Shown: positions 1-12,624, counted from the stretch's first letter. The stretch is 64,000 nt of DNA from Membranipora membranacea (GCA_914767715.1 OU612070.1:12913501-12977500); one strand, 5' to 3'. A program made the numbers and translations. The notes: generated by a model from the letters alone, not told the origin.

Positions 1-117
1 ATTTGGGTTTAGAAAGGAAAGATTACTTTTTTTGATTTGTATATTCATTTAGGGTCTTATGCACCCAAATTTGCTTATTCTTTTTTTTAATTTGCTTTTT
101 CGCGCGAGAAGTCTTAC

Positions 118-1327
118 CTTTCGCTGTTCCTATCTCTCCTGTCTGGTGAGCTAGCTTCTGCAGACCAGTTGGTGCTACACAGACTGGAAATTCTATTCTC
201 TCTCCTAATATGGTTGTCTGTAGTTTGATATCCGATACATCTACCATCATCCTAGGTCTGAAGCGTAACCTATAATTTCACACAGTTATGCTACCTATGA
301 GAAGACAATTTTAGGTTGGAGAAGAAACATCGTCACATCTATACCACACAGGAAGCTGACAACTAGCCAGACGACTTATCTAACATAGGAGTACCGTTTA
401 GCCTGAGCTGTCGGAGTGAGTGGGGGGGGGGGGGCAATTGCAGTTTCTTTTCGAATTGTCCTCTCTTGTCAAATAAATTGACCCCGGGTACCAATGTCAG
501 ACATCAATATGTTAATACGTCAAATATGACAGTACACTTGACCTAGACTCGATGATTTCCATGTAACAACAACGATACCGGGATCAGTGATAAAAATCCG
601 AATTCAAATCCTGATCCCGGTGTTAAATCCTTCTACCACCTGATATCCCGCCAGTAGCCGTGGAACAACGAAGCAAATTATATGGGAGGCAATCATGGAG
701 TTATTATAATATAATAACTCTCTGTAGGCAACAGAGACAACCCAAAAATGTCATCAGTTGGCGTACATCAGTCTACTTGTGCATCAACATGAAGACCGAT
801 TAATTAATATACTTTTTGCTCTACTTTTGCGCGAATGATAAAATAATTTAAAATTCTTCTTTTAAAGGAATTTATTTCAGAGATTTTAATGTGTTCGGAA
901 ATATGCTATATAACAGCATGGGTTGTCAATTGAAAGGTACCTTCTGTTTGGCAAGCACATATTCAGGTCAGTGTTGATGTCAGCATGAAATTTTTTCTAG
1001 AATTATTTCATATTTTATTTGATTCGCTCATAAATAAGAGCTCGCCAGCATTGTATTTTCTTAAATATGGTTTAGTTTCATTTTCACATAAGGAGTATCA
1101 TGATATTGAATTAAATATGTAACAAATTGTTAAATAGAAATCTGAACTTAAGTTTGAAATGAAGTGATAAACCCAACTCACTGTCTGAAGTCAGCTACAT
1201 TTTCTGTAAGAGTCTGTTCTTCGTCAGCACCAGTGGACCAGTAATTTTGTGTGTTTTTATCCACCATAGCCTTAGCTCTCTTCTCATAATCAGTGAGACA
1301 TACAAGGTGCCCTCCATTACTCTCCAT
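118..1327 (-). CDS. 2-hydroxyacid oxidase (HAO1-like), copy A, 5' part only
   Basis: FMN-dependent L-2-hydroxyacid (glycolate-type) oxidases oxidise 2-hydroxyacids to 2-oxoacids with release of H2O2, normally in peroxisomes. Two coding exons are visible: 1182-1327 (ATG at 1327, starting [19 protein letters not shown]) and 118-269. The join is phase 2 and restores the [11 protein letters not shown] segment, matching WKLYPRML of human HAO1. Exon 1 holds the [12 protein letters not shown] stretch, with the Tyr equivalent to spinach glycolate oxidase Tyr24. Exon 2 has [18 protein letters not shown], the first barrel strand and FMN-binding region. The donor at 117 (GTAAGA) leads off the left edge, so seven exons expected from copies B and C are missing. 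An in-frame ATG at 1381 would add 18 residues but is absent from the paralogues. Family assignment is firm; substrate is not known. Confidence 0.88.
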
Positions 1328-3726
1328 ATCTCTGCCGTAATCGTTTCCACTATATCTGATTTTATATTTGTTAACTAGCACTCAAATCTAACAACGGTCG
1401 ATGGCGCATACAAATTCTGAACTTTGTCTGCCAAGCAAGCTCTGAACACAAAGATCTGCGCACCAACTTATATAGCTTGCAGTAGTACTTAAAAAGTTAT
1501 ATTTTGCAAGGCTAAGTGTTATATGACGGCCAGCCATAAAAAAAATTACGTGACAGCTCATTGCCAGTTAGTGCCCTCACCCTTATTTTTGCTCTGGCTG
1601 GTTGAACTATGGGTCAGACCATAGACAAACAATGGGTCAATCCAAGTACTCTTTAACTCCTTGGTCAATCTAACCCTGTTATCAATAAATACTTCTTTGA
1701 GTGATAGGTTTCTTATTTAGTCTAATGTACTTTGTAAACAAAATATTCACAGCCTTGTATCTGTCGGTGGTATGCCTTAGGAAGCGTCTGCAAAAGGGGT
1801 GCAGAAGCCGGATCTATGCAGATGTCAGACATCAGTTAATAGTACTAGGGCACTATGGCAATACGTCAAGTCAACAGTAGTGCGAGGACCTGAAGTTCAT
1901 GTAAACTATAGGTTGATGTACTGCCATATTGACCTGAAGTTTGTGTATGTTCTGTCACTGCATTGTTCTGTCATTGCATGGAAAACATTGCAAAGATGAA
2001 TGTAAATTGACAATAAAAGTATATATTATGTAACCTATAGGTCAATATTTAAAGACATATAACAACAACACATAGAACATCAAAATTAGTACACTCAACC
2101 TAGACTCTAAGAAGTTCATGTGACCCAGACAATATGTCAATAATGTAGCAACAACACCCGATCAGAGATCTAATTTTGAATTCTAACATTACTAGATCAA
2201 TCAAGTTTTAAGTCCCTGTACCACCCTGACATCCCGATGCAGCCGCATTATGTCATCTAGGCTGGTAGTACTTTTGAGGAAAAAATAAAATATTTAAATT
2301 CTGTTTTCGTGTGCATTGGCGTCGAAATTTTGGTAGTGTGTCTGAGACTTTCATATAAAAGTGAAGAAGTTGATTTGTGTGATATAGTACGATAGGGTGT
2401 TCTGGTAGGCAACCATTGCAGTAAGATAAGAATTTATTGCAACTCTCACAGAAAATATGGGGTTTATAATGGAGTAGTTTTAAATGAGTAAAAGGAAAAA
2501 ACTCAAAAATGTAGTGTGACACAAAAAATAGATAGCATAGTTTACAAAAAAGCTATTGGCATGCTTTGCTGTGCGGCACATAGGTACACAGCTCTTATTG
2601 CAGAGTGAGCGAGTGGAGCTGTTAGGTTTGATGATACTGTTCAGAGAATGTTATTCATCCCGTCATGAAGTAGCAGAGATATGTTTGATACAGCAAACTC
2701 TGACAAACTCTCCTCATAGCATTCGGTAGGACAGATAATCGTAAGGGATTGTTTTTAGATCCTTTGAGGAGCCTCCATGTTGCCATCAGTGATAAGTGAG
2801 GCCCACGCTGCGGGTGTTTCATAGGTAATGACAGAAAATATATGGGTTTTATAAAATGTCATCAAACACGTCTCATTTGCACCCGTACGCCTTAGCCTTC
2901 TAATTATATATAATTTAAATTCAGATCTTCATACAATATCGTCTACATGGCTGCTGAAATTGAGGCGTGGATCGAGGATGACAGTAGCAGGAAAGGAGAA
3001 AAATGATGTGAGAAATGATGTGAGGATTTATTATCTTTTTGTCTCTGCGAGAAATTTTTGCCTCTGCATATTACTAAAATTGAAATATCATTACATTTTT
3101 GTTTGATATTTTCTTCTGAAAGATATATATCTCTTAGTTATGCAAATAACATATCTTCATTTTAACTTGTCTTTATTCTCAAGCTTACTTTTTTCCTTTC
3201 CCTCTTTTTCTCTGCACTATTAGGAAAGCATTCCGCTATTGGAATGAAATTGTCTATACTAATAAAAATGTGAAGAAATTAAGTGAAGAAATTATGTGAA
3301 GAAGATTATGTGAAGAAAATTATGTGAAGAAAATTATGTGAATGAATTAGATGAAGAGGTTCATGGCTGGGAACCAGTGCTGGTGACTACTCTTCTGGAA
3401 TGGGCTGAACGCCCATAAATGTGGAGGCAGTCATTCATTGTCTATTAAAAGTGCACAAACTGATTTACAGTTTGGTAGTATTCGAAACCTTAAACCTTAA
3501 AATTAATTGTCAGAAGTTTTACATGACACACAGATTCTATGATGTTATGCAGGTTACATCAATTTAAAAAATAATTAATAAAATGATTATGAGGTGAACT
3601 GGTTTCTGCTTTATTTCGTAAATAATAAGATATATGCATAATGTATAGAACATGCAGCGGTGCAGTCAGGTAGTCTGTGACCAAGCAGCCACAGACCAGA
3701 GAGGTGACAGCCCTATTGGAAGAATC
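1328..3726. other. 5' flank of HAO copy A and gene-free DNA
   Basis: About 1385-1755 is the 5' flank of copy A and is clearly related to 18730-19093 upstream of copy B. Both end with the same stretch, TAGTCTAATGTA followed by TTTGTAAACAAAATATTCACAG, after which they diverge. Around 1611-1650 there is a fragment of the CCATAGAC inverted-repeat family. At 3270-3345 a degenerate repeat of ATTATGTGAAGAA occurs, which recurs at 8850-8915. I see no convincing exon. Confidence 0.5.
1468..1474 (-). promoter_or_regulatory. TATA box candidate for HAO copy A
   Basis: The minus strand reads TATATAA here, about 140 bp before the ATG of copy A, inside a flank shared with copy B. The aligned position in copy B (about 18827-18833) reads TATATCT, so only copy A keeps a canonical TATA. 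Inferred from sequence only. Confidence 0.4.
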
Positions 3727-3986
3727 TTAGCTACCCCACCCACGCACTGAAGCCAGTACGACTACCTCATACCCCAACCCATCATCCGCACGCCACAGAG
3801 CATCAGCCAACCGTTCCCTCAGGACCAGAGGGCTGCACCCCTCGCTCCCCAGAAGGTACCTGTTGAACAGGGTTACACCTGTTGTCAACAGAGACCGTTC
3901 CCCTCTGCGGTTGTTGTCCCTTAGAGGTAAATATTTAGAGTTTGACCTTGTATTATTATAATGGGGCAATTTCGGAGATATCTCAC
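3727..3986 (-). CDS. Possible orphan 3' exon, unknown product
   Basis: An open frame of about 86 codons runs from a possible acceptor at 3987-3988 to a TAA at 3727. The region is less AT-rich than its surroundings, and the reading is balanced in composition (for example LPLRDNNRRGERSLLTTG and LADALWRADDGLGYEVVV). I do not recognise the product and found no partner exon with matching phase. It could be the last exon of a minus-strand gene, part of an old mobile element, or chance. Confidence 0.2.
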
Positions 3987-6080
3987 CTGAATAAAAAGAA
4001 TTAATAAATAATAAGGTAAGACGATAACGAAACAGCTTGTGATTAGGCGTGATTTTTAATGTTTGAAAGTATGAGGAAACATGCCCTCGTGGACAGATTT
4101 TAAGTATTATACGCAAAGCAGATTTTTGTGAAATTAAAATTTGATTGAGATGACACTCAGCTGAGTGTCCTTAAAACTTCAAATCAAATGTGGGTAGAAA
4201 TATGTATAGTATAAATCAGTCATTGTTTTAGTATCAATATAGGCTCTCACACTACTCATGATCAGTAGAACAAAATTTAGTTTTTTGCATACTTGCAATA
4301 TATGTTGATTAAAAATGAAAAAAATTTATTTGGTGCTTAGAAAACAACCTGTAACAATTTGCTGGTATTTGAAATTAATCTATTGAGTTGGATGTTGACT
4401 TGGATTATGTTTCATCACTGATTGATCTGCTTGGTTGGGGTAGAGTGAGGCGTCCAGACTTTTTGTCGATGCCTCCCCCCCCCCCCCTCATCGAGTCGGA
4501 AGCCAACAAGTGGTGACGGATCGATATAAAAACTATCAAAATATCATCAGAAAAAGTATTCGATTTAATAATCAAAAATATTGTGGTAAATGTTTTTTCT
4601 ATATGTGTGGAGCGGTATCTTTGAAGTACTTGCATACACGAAATCACTCACAAGACATGACAACTCTACAAGAAATGGAAGCAGATAAGTTCATATTTCA
4701 CTTTTCACATAAGGCCACACCTTGTGCGTGATAATTAGATAATTCCAATTTCACTGAGGAGTTCTATGGTCAAAACCTCGCGTTTGACTACCTTTGAATT
4801 TTTTTTAATTCAGTAGTTTCCGTTAGTGATCTTTTACAGTACTTATTTTCGAAAATGATTGGTGATTGAAAATAATTGTGAAAACAGTTAAGGAAAGAAT
4901 TTTAATTCAAGCATCAAACGTTCGCAAGGTTTGATTGAAGTCGATTTGGTGTCCTTTTGAATCCCTTATAACAGCATATTTCGCATCTACTACAATATGT
5001 AAAACAAAATGTAATTATTTTATATCCATTATTTATCTTCATACAAACAACATGAAAAATAATGTAAGAGTCCTAATAAGTGTGATTCTGAAAGAAGCAT
5101 TATAAGTAAACATAATATAAAGACAAAAACAAATGTAATTATTTTAGATTTACAATTAATCCTAATACAAACAGCTTGAAAATTTATGTAAGAGTCCTAG
5201 TAAATTTGATTCTGGAAGTGGCATAAATAATGAATAAACATAATATAAGACAGATTTTTAAATAAAATGTTTGGTCTGTTGATATATCATTCTGATAGAA
5301 TGAGAGCCTGATAAAATGAGACTTTTTTTAAAATATTTTATTGGCATCTGTATCATTTACAAGAATTTGTTTTTCAAAAGTGTCATTAAAAAGAAACGAA
5401 AAAGGTTGACACATAAAAATGACTTATACTTATAAGGCACTTTTACAAGGCTCCAACATAATTAGTGAAAATAATCAGAAAAAATAATTAAAGATAATCA
5501 TGAAAAAATTATGCAATTTTAAATCAACCATTAATATGTATGAATGTAGCAAGAAACAAGGCAGTGGAACTCAGCTTTGGCTGTATCAGGCCAACAGTAT
5601 CATCATATGCTAGAACGGAGAGCAGATCGTTGCTTTCTACTAACGTTATTAACTTTAGAACTGTTGGTTTTTGAACAGGTATTAGTTTGCATATTAACAT
5701 GTGATTGTTGTGTAAAACTGTCACTCACATGTTAACATGCAAATTAATATTTTTTTAACAGAGAGTTATTTTCTACTGTATGATTACTGTCGGTTCAGTA
5801 GGGCGTGATCAGGTACCAACAATCAGGACTGGGTAGGGTTTTCGAGTTGCGGCTGTCAAGTGTTCAGAGTACAGGCTGAAATGGCCCAGATTGCATCGCA
5901 ACATAACATGATGTTTTTGATCAATTCTTATACAACACAAAGCTCAAATATAACATTTATATTTGCTGTAAGCAGAAGATTGCAGCCTATTCTCAAGATA
6001 AATTATAAATGTACATAGTGGACTCATTAGGACAGTTTATGTTTGATAGTTCAGATTGCAGGAGGCTCATGGTATTATAG
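3987..6080. other. Gene-free AT-rich DNA
   Basis: This stretch is AT-rich with no supported exon. A run of 13 or so C residues lies near 4477-4489, following CTGCTTGGTTGGGGT at about 4427-4441, a string repeated at about 14144-14158. Two related stretches around 5000-5110 and 5120-5250 share the pattern of CAAATGTAATTATTTTA, AACAnnnTGAAAA and GTAAGAGTCCTA, suggesting a local duplication of about 110 bp. Confidence 0.4.
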
Positions 6081-6917
6081 TCACATTGAAAGGTCACACA
6101 AGTTGCCTGCTCCTGACACAGAGCATTTCACTGTGTATAACAACTGTTGACACATTCCCCTCCACATGCAATCTCTATGACATATAGGTCTATTATCAAC
6201 GAAGTAAATTTGTTCCCTGGAATAATAATAATAAAAATGATTTGTTTTAATCCATGCAAGTCTGAGTAAGATCTCCCCTGGAAAACTGTTCAATATCTAT
6301 TAAAATATACCATAAATAATAAATATGTTTAGTGTTTTCTTGGTCACTAAACATAAACTAAACTAAAGTGTAGGTGACTGCAGGCCTGTAGTTTTAGGGG
6401 AAGCAGGGAGGCACTACCTCCCCAAGAAAGCTAAATAAGATGGCCTAAAAACAAATTAATGGAATAATCCGTGTCATAAGCAGCTCCTTTGGAATTTCCT
6501 TTGGCTATTTGCACCCCTCCAGTTGATGTTTTGGACCTGACTCAGTTTTTTGCATCCCCTACCATTTTTCTAAACTACAGCCCTGGTGAGTACTAACTGA
6601 CCTTCAAGGGTTATATCATCACCTATCTGGCGGTCGTCTATCTCAGTACAGGAGCAGTTTGACTTCCTCCGCCAGTTATTGAGTGTATAGTTTGGTTTAT
6701 TCATGAGTCTACCCTCTGCAGCACATTGAGAGACTGAGAACGTATGCATGCGATCCTCGACATAATAGTAGATCCTATTATGTGCTGCGTATAATGCTGG
6801 GCCAAGCTCATCATTGGTTGTATTAAATAGGATAGAGTGGGCTGTTTGACGTGACATATCGATATCTACAAGCCCGTTTCCTGCCTTCATCGCATCTATT
6901 AGTAAGTGCTCCCCAAT
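6081..6917 (-). CDS. Putative two-exon 3' portion of an unknown cysteine-containing protein
   Basis: Two open segments on the minus strand can be joined in phase: 6598-6917 (acceptor CAG at 6918, donor CA|GTTAGT) and 6081-6216 (acceptor TTCCAG, TGA at 6081). The first encodes about 107 residues including GLVDIDMSRQTAHSILF and NNWRRKSNCSCTEIDD. The second ends CSVSGAGNLCDLSM. Clustered cysteines suggest an extracellular or secreted protein. A possible 5' exon with a hydrophobic start (MLLHSASEIVMIMLCAV, ATG at 7086) ends in the right phase but has a weak donor. I do not recognise the family. A different donor (G|GTCAGT at 6602) would shift the second exon out of frame. Confidence 0.35.
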
Positions 6918-7147
6918 CTGAGGTCAGAGGGAAAATTTAATTATTCAATATAATTAACATTATAAAAGATAATTGATATGAAAAGAGACCTCTCCAAACC
7001 TTAGAGCTAACCATAATATATTGCAACAAATAATTAACAGCACACAGCATAATCATGACGATTTCACTGGCAGAGTGTAGCAGCATCTTGGCAGAGCAAA
7101 GAAAAGGAGAACTGACTATTATTCTGATTATTATTTTTCTTAGAAAC

Positions 7148-7211
7148 AGAGGATTATGGGTAATACACTAGAAAGTGATATTACACCGGTTCTGATTACC
7201 CATAATCCTCT
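7148..7211. repeat. 17-bp inverted repeat
   Basis: AGAGGATTATGGGTAAT at 7148-7164 is the exact reverse complement of 7195-7211, with a 30-bp spacer. It could fold as a hairpin or be the remnant of a small inverted-repeat element. Confidence 0.75.
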
Positions 7212-7882
7212 CATGATTTATGGTGTTACAGCGTGTTACTTTAATTACATGAAGCTCCTCCTGCTTCTAACCTCCATAACTGTTCCATTCATTGGAGATG
7301 GCGGACCTGTGGTAGAATACTCATATGACTACACGGGTGTTGTGCTCGTCTCAGCTACAAACTGATTAGCACCACTTGGAAAAGTACTGCACACCATAGA
7401 ATCCCATAGTAGTAGAGAAAAAAAGCATCAGATTGAAGAACCACTCTAAATATCTTTTGATGGATCTAAATGGATTAAAACAAGTCAATAACCTAATAGG
7501 CCTGCAGCAGCTATAGCATAAATTGTTATTGGACGGACAACATTTGATGGCAGGATTGTCATATTTTAGCTAGAAATCTTTTGCATAACACCTGTGTGAG
7601 CCCCCCAGACTTTTGCCCCCTGTCCGACGCCCCCCCCCCCCTCCTGGCATAACACTTGAGTAAAGAGTTCAATGCCTGCCTTACTGTTCAGCAAGAAACT
7701 CAACTGTCAGAATCTGAAATCGGTGTCATTTGTTTGTGGGAACATGAATAAGTTCTGTCACTGACAATAGATTTGAATGTGGCTTTGCAATGCTAACTGA
7801 TTGATAAAAGCTCATGTTTTCAACTCATATATGTCAGCTTCGCATAGTTTCCAAACATGCTAATGCCATGATATGAGAAGAT

Positions 7883-8470
7883 GCGGTAGCGCTGTCGCTG
7901 ACCAACAACCTCATGCAATGATATGACATATATTATGTTAAACCAAGACATATACTCTTGCCTTCAGCCAACTGCATCAAACTCTTGACTTCTCACTAAT
8001 TACAATCGATAGAGTGAATATTTGGGGCTATGCAGTTAGTGCTGCCGCTGACCTCTTTAACTGGGTGCCACCTCATATTTTGAATCCTCAATTTCTTCAT
8101 TCTAGAGAGACCTGTTTTTTCCTGCATCAAATTTGTCTCAGGATCTTACTCTTTGAGCAGTCTTACCACCAGGCTGCTTCTTGTCTTGTTCTTGTGGGGA
8201 TAAACAGCGGTGCTGTCGCTGACCACCTTTTGAAATGATTTGATAAAATATTGTGTTAGAAACATACATATAGCCGTGGTGTCTGCTGACCATATTAAAC
8301 TCTTAATATCTCACTCATTGCACCACTTTTAAGAAAAATTGCGGATCTGCTGCCACCTGCCGCTTACATGACCGCTACAACAGAGTATACCCTTATATTC
8401 TGATTCATCACCTTGCTTTACCCTAAAATCACTATTTTTCAAACTCTTAACATTTCACTCATTAAAAGTT
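7883..8470. repeat. Degenerate interspersed local repeats
   Basis: Two motifs recur in order. GCTGTCGCTGACCA or a close variant occurs near 7890, 8041, 8212 and 8280. AAACTCTTnACnTCTCACTCATT or a close variant occurs near 7979, 8297 and 8440. Spacing is irregular (about 70-160 bp for the first motif), so this looks like an old, decayed tandem array rather than a satellite. Confidence 0.5.
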
Positions 8471-8849
8471 ATTTTGAGATAAATTGTTGATATACTGACA
8501 TATTATTGATATATTTTTGAATTCAACGCATCACCTTTTATTTTCCTGCCATCAAAAATTATCTGTGCCATCACTTTATTGCTAGGCTGTTGGGGCCTAT
8601 GATTTAATTGTCTTAATTGAGTTTACAGAGTTGTCAAATACCACTTTTAATTCTCTCTCATGGCGTCTGTAATTAATACCCTACAACAGTGAATATCATT
8701 ATAATAGAGGGAGCAAGTAAATGTTAGCTAGTCCTAAATTTCACTAGTTCAAGTCTGTACAAAAAGGCAAAAATTGCTTCCTGGTAATACTTGATTCCTG
8801 TTCCCATTGCAAATGGCTGGTTTTAATGTGCTGCATCACGTATGAGGAA

Positions 8850-8990
8850 ATTATGTCATATGAGGAAAAAAATATGTGAGAAATTATGTGAAGAAATTAT
8901 GTGAAGGAAATATGTGAAGACCATGCCACCCTGCCACCCTGTCAACCTGTCACCCTGCCACCCTGTCAACCTGTCAACATGCCACCACAC
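8850..8990. repeat. ATTATGTGAAG repeats followed by a CCACCCTGTCAA minisatellite
   Basis: Four or five degenerate copies of ATTATGTGAAGAA (about 8850-8918) are followed at about 8922-8990 by a pyrimidine-rich array of alternating CCACCCTG and TCAACCTG units. The first motif also forms an array at 3270-3345. Confidence 0.6.
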
Positions 8991-9457
8991 CAAGTACTTA
9001 AGATTAGTTCATTGATCCAACCGTCATATGCATGGTTTTCCAGAACTGTCAAGTTATATGTCAAATAAAAACATTATGCCATGTGATGTGACATCATCGG
9101 AATTTAAGTTACTGAGATCAAGACAGTATATAGAACTACATGATATTTTGACGTAACTGCACCTTAAGTCAGTTTACATGGGCGTCATTCTGACAAATAA
9201 TGTTCCAAGGGAATCATTTAACAACAATAATAAATAACTTGCAAACAAAACACCAGACAGGAAATTACTGACAAATTGAGTACCTTAATCCAGGATATTG
9301 GTTAATTCAAATTTAGAACATTGCCTGCTCATATTCTTAAAATTGAAGATTAAATCAATTGTTTCCATGAACACGCATTACCCTGTGTAAGTGGTATGAG
9401 AAAGCACAAGAACAGCTAGGTTCAATTTTACTCACTTTGTCCACAGCTGAGATTGAG

Positions 9458-11536
9458 ATGGGGTTCATTCAAAGAACCTCTGTCTTTACATTGACTCTTC
9501 TTGTAAACACCTATTCTGTAGTAGGAAACTCTAATAGTAATGGCACTGTGGAGGTAGGTTATCACTTATGCACAGAATGAGGTGTACCAAGGGGTGTGTT
9601 GTAACTTCCAAACAAGTGATAACGTACGCAACATGGAAAGTGAATATTTGTTCTTGTTTGTTTTTTTGGTCTTCATTCACAAACCAAGCGACAGCTTTCA
9701 AACCCTGTTAGGGAAATGACTTGGTCCAGGCCCTGCATCGGAGGGCTTGTCGGTATCTTCATGAGATGTTATTATTTGCTCCTTCTCGCTCACTAACTGG
9801 CTAAATGTGTTTAGGAGTTGTCACTACCCAAGATGGGAATTTTGTCAGCCATGAAAAGAAGGGCCTCACACGGCAGATACTCGGCTATATATTATGATAT
9901 TTTAGAGCATACTATATAAATATAGCTACAGAACTGCCACATTAAAGACATCCAACCGTGAAGGTGGATCAATTGTAAAACAGATATAAATTTGGCCATG
10001 CTGAGTCAATATCAAGTGATTGCGTTCTTATTTCAGGGTATGATATTTGAGATTAACAAGGATGCTTGTGTATCTGACCCCTATCGGACGGTGAGCGGAG
10101 TATTCTCACTCAGTGTTTGTAGTCAGCTTTGCCTGTCAGATGACAGCTGTAAGGCTATCACATTCATGAGTGACACAAATGATTGTCAGCTCTCAGACAC
10201 CGAAGACACGCACGTCTGCTCCCTGCTGGAGGGCGGTGGGACACTGACTGAGCCACCAGAACCAGGAAGTAAGAAACATGAAATGTCAACTCACACTGTC
10301 AGCGTGACTACATTATTGTCATGTGTATCTCTGATTGTTAGAGTAAACTTCGTACAAGTACTTAACATGTACCCACCCTAATTAATAAAATTGAACTCGA
10401 GTCGTCACACCGAATTCATTGTGATGGTACTCGTACTTAATGAATTAGTTCACTTGCTAACGATCGGAGATACACTGCAATGGTATATCATGTGATAAGT
10501 TTGATGTTGACTACATATCTTTTGAGAGCTAGAGTGATTGGCATGTCATAGTTCCATAAACTTAGCCTTTCACAGTCATGTATTTGAAAGGTAGTAAATG
10601 ATATTATCACCCTAACGTAACAGTGTTTTACTCACTTAATTTTTTCAAAATTGATAAAAATAGAAGAGAAACAAATCTAAATCTAAATATTTTGTTCTCT
10701 GATTCTAAGTTTGTCAGCCGGGAATGGCATACTGTGTTGAAGCAGCAGGAGTTTACTATGAGTTCATTGACACTCCAGTAGACTGGGATACCGCGCAGGC
10801 AGCATGCCAATCTGGTGGTGGACAGCTGGCAGTGCTAGACACTGAAGAGAAATATGACCTTATGTATGAACTAAGAGGATCACACAGCGAAAGTAAGTTC
10901 ATTCCTAGTGTATCCATGCAAGCTTAGCTGCGGGTAATTAATCTTTATATGGGGGCAGATTTTGAGAGGAAAAGGTGAGCAGGAAGTTTGGGAGAAACTC
11001 CCTGAGGTTAGGGATTGGAAAATCCCACTATCAGGTAAAGTTGTCTCCTCCATAACAAACAATTCAATCAAATGGCAAGAGCTACAGCTGCCGAACCCAA
11101 ATTCAATACACTTGCTCAGAATTTCAAGTGTGCATTTTGATTTGATATTGATTTCATGATGGACATAGAAGGGATTTAGATTGGGCAGAAATATCAAAGC
11201 ATGTGCCATCCTCACAAAGGAGTTTGGTACAAAGCCGTTGGACACAAAACAAATGACATGCAGTCTTAGGAATAATACTTTCTATTTTTAGTCAGCGGAA
11301 ATTCATACTGGATAGGTCTACACGATGCTGATTGTCAACACAACTGGATGTGGGTTGATGGGCAGCCTCTCATTGATGGTAGCTACGGTTGGGCCGCCAC
11401 CTATCCAAAACACGCAAACAACGATAACTGTGAATGGTGCGCCGAAGCTCAAAGGAGACCTGGCACCCAATACACCCGATGGAGGGATCATAGCTGCACA
11501 AGCTCAATAAGATACATATGTGAATATGAACTTTAA
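9458..11536 (+). CDS. Secreted PAN/apple plus C-type lectin domain protein
   Basis: Four exons join in phase: 9458-9553, 10037-10268, 10710-10892 and 11292-11536, giving 251 residues. Residues 1-20 form a signal peptide (MGFIQRTSVFTLTLLVNTYS). Exon 2 is a six-cysteine PAN/apple-like module (VCSQLCLSDDSCKAITF). Exons 3-4 form a long-form C-type lectin domain, starting CQPGMAYC and containing a WIGL-type motif (YWIGLHDADC), WMWVDG and the final cysteines DHSC and YICEYEL. The usual EPN/QPD sugar-binding triplet is absent (ATYPKHANN at that place) and WND reads WRD, so classical calcium-dependent sugar binding is doubtful. Cell-surface or secreted recognition is the likely role; the ligand is unknown. 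Exon 3 uses the acceptor TTCTAAG rather than the nearby GTCAG because only the former keeps phase and the first domain cysteine. Confidence 0.85.
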
Positions 11537-11639
11537 TATCCAGTTATTTTTGGTTGGGATACACTTTTCCTCCAAGCTGTTTTAAGCGCTTTGCTGGTGA
11601 CTTTTTCACACATTTCAGGACATCTCTGATGCAACATTA

Positions 11640-11645
11640 AATAAA
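11640..11645 (+). promoter_or_regulatory. Poly(A) signal candidate for the lectin gene
   Basis: AATAAA lies 104 bp after the TAA of the lectin gene on the same strand. It is the first such hexamer downstream. Confidence 0.45.
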
Positions 11646-12624
11646 TTGTTTTCCTAGTTAAGGCTAGGGAACCATGAAATTGACACTTGGAAGTCGTTTA
11701 GGAGTTTTTAAATCACTCATATGTTATAAGACTACATTGATCTAAATGTATTAAGTCAGTATTGTAACCCATAAAGGAATTAATTTTCCAATTTCGCTAT
11801 TACTTTAATTATAATGGTAAACTTTTGTGGCCCTTGGTAATTGTGATAACTCATAATGAAAACATCTACTAATAATGAAGATGCTAATAAAAATAAGACA
11901 TATCAATCTGTTCGATATTAGATTTTTTTCAAGTTTTTCTAATTTTGATGCCTTAGAGTTACTCCCCCTTCAGATCTGAAGAAATAACTCGAGTATGAGC
12001 AATGCGAATTGAATTAAAAATTGAAACATATTTGGTAGATTGGTAGCCGATGTGTTGGCTCTGATTGGTGGGTGGGTGGTTGGATGTGTCCCCACTAACC
12101 AATCACAGTCAATACATTGGCTAATAGATTGGGTGTTTTACTGGAGGAAAACTTTTTTCTTCAGATACTCGAAAAAGGAGCACATTAAGACTCCAAACAT
12201 TGGGAAAAAAACCAACTATCTGGAAAGCCCCCAAAATTAAAAAAAGTTGCCTGTTTATTCGGAACTTCCTTTTATACCTCATCTAACATCATTTTTTAAC
12301 TCATATTTTAACTACAGCTCTAAAATGGATAAATCATTAAGATGGATATGAGGTCAAAACGTTGATACTTCTCAATAACAAACGTTGGAGATTCAATTCT
12401 TCATGCAAACACTCAGTGGTAGCGACATACTGGTTATGCAGGGCTCAAAATCGATACTGAAAATTATGAGTGCTATACACATTATATTTTCTACCACATA
12501 AAAACGCCAGATTTTGAAAATAAAAAATAGAAGAAGGAATATCTATTGTATCTATGTTATCGGTATTCATAATTAATTTGGGTGCATTGCACTTGTATAT
12601 GTTTTCTGCACCCTATTAGTTTTA

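Larger units (their letters stand above)
6918..9457. other. Repeat-rich gene-free DNA
   Basis: No supported exon is seen apart from the tentative signal-like ATG at 7086 on the minus strand. The stretch holds an inverted repeat (7148-7211), a poly-C run near 7630-7643, a degenerate interspersed repeat (7883-8470) and short-unit repeats (8850-8990). A plus-strand ORF at 7249-7362 starts with a hydrophobic leader but has no matching downstream exon. Confidence 0.4.

Noticed and set aside
1327-1381. Upstream ATG extending HAO copy A by 18 residues
   Set aside because: The extension is not present in copies B and C, whose first ATG is the MESNGG or MESVGG methionine, and homologues start near that point.
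7249-7362. Plus-strand ORF with hydrophobic start MKLLLLLTSITVPF
   Set aside because: It resembles a signal peptide, but no downstream exon with suitable phase was found before the lectin gene, which has its own signal exon at 9458.
4470-7645. Poly-C runs near 4477 and 7630 preceded by CCAGACTTTT
   Set aside because: The shared CCAGACTTTT and C-run may reflect a common repeat, but the match is too short to call a family from two copies.
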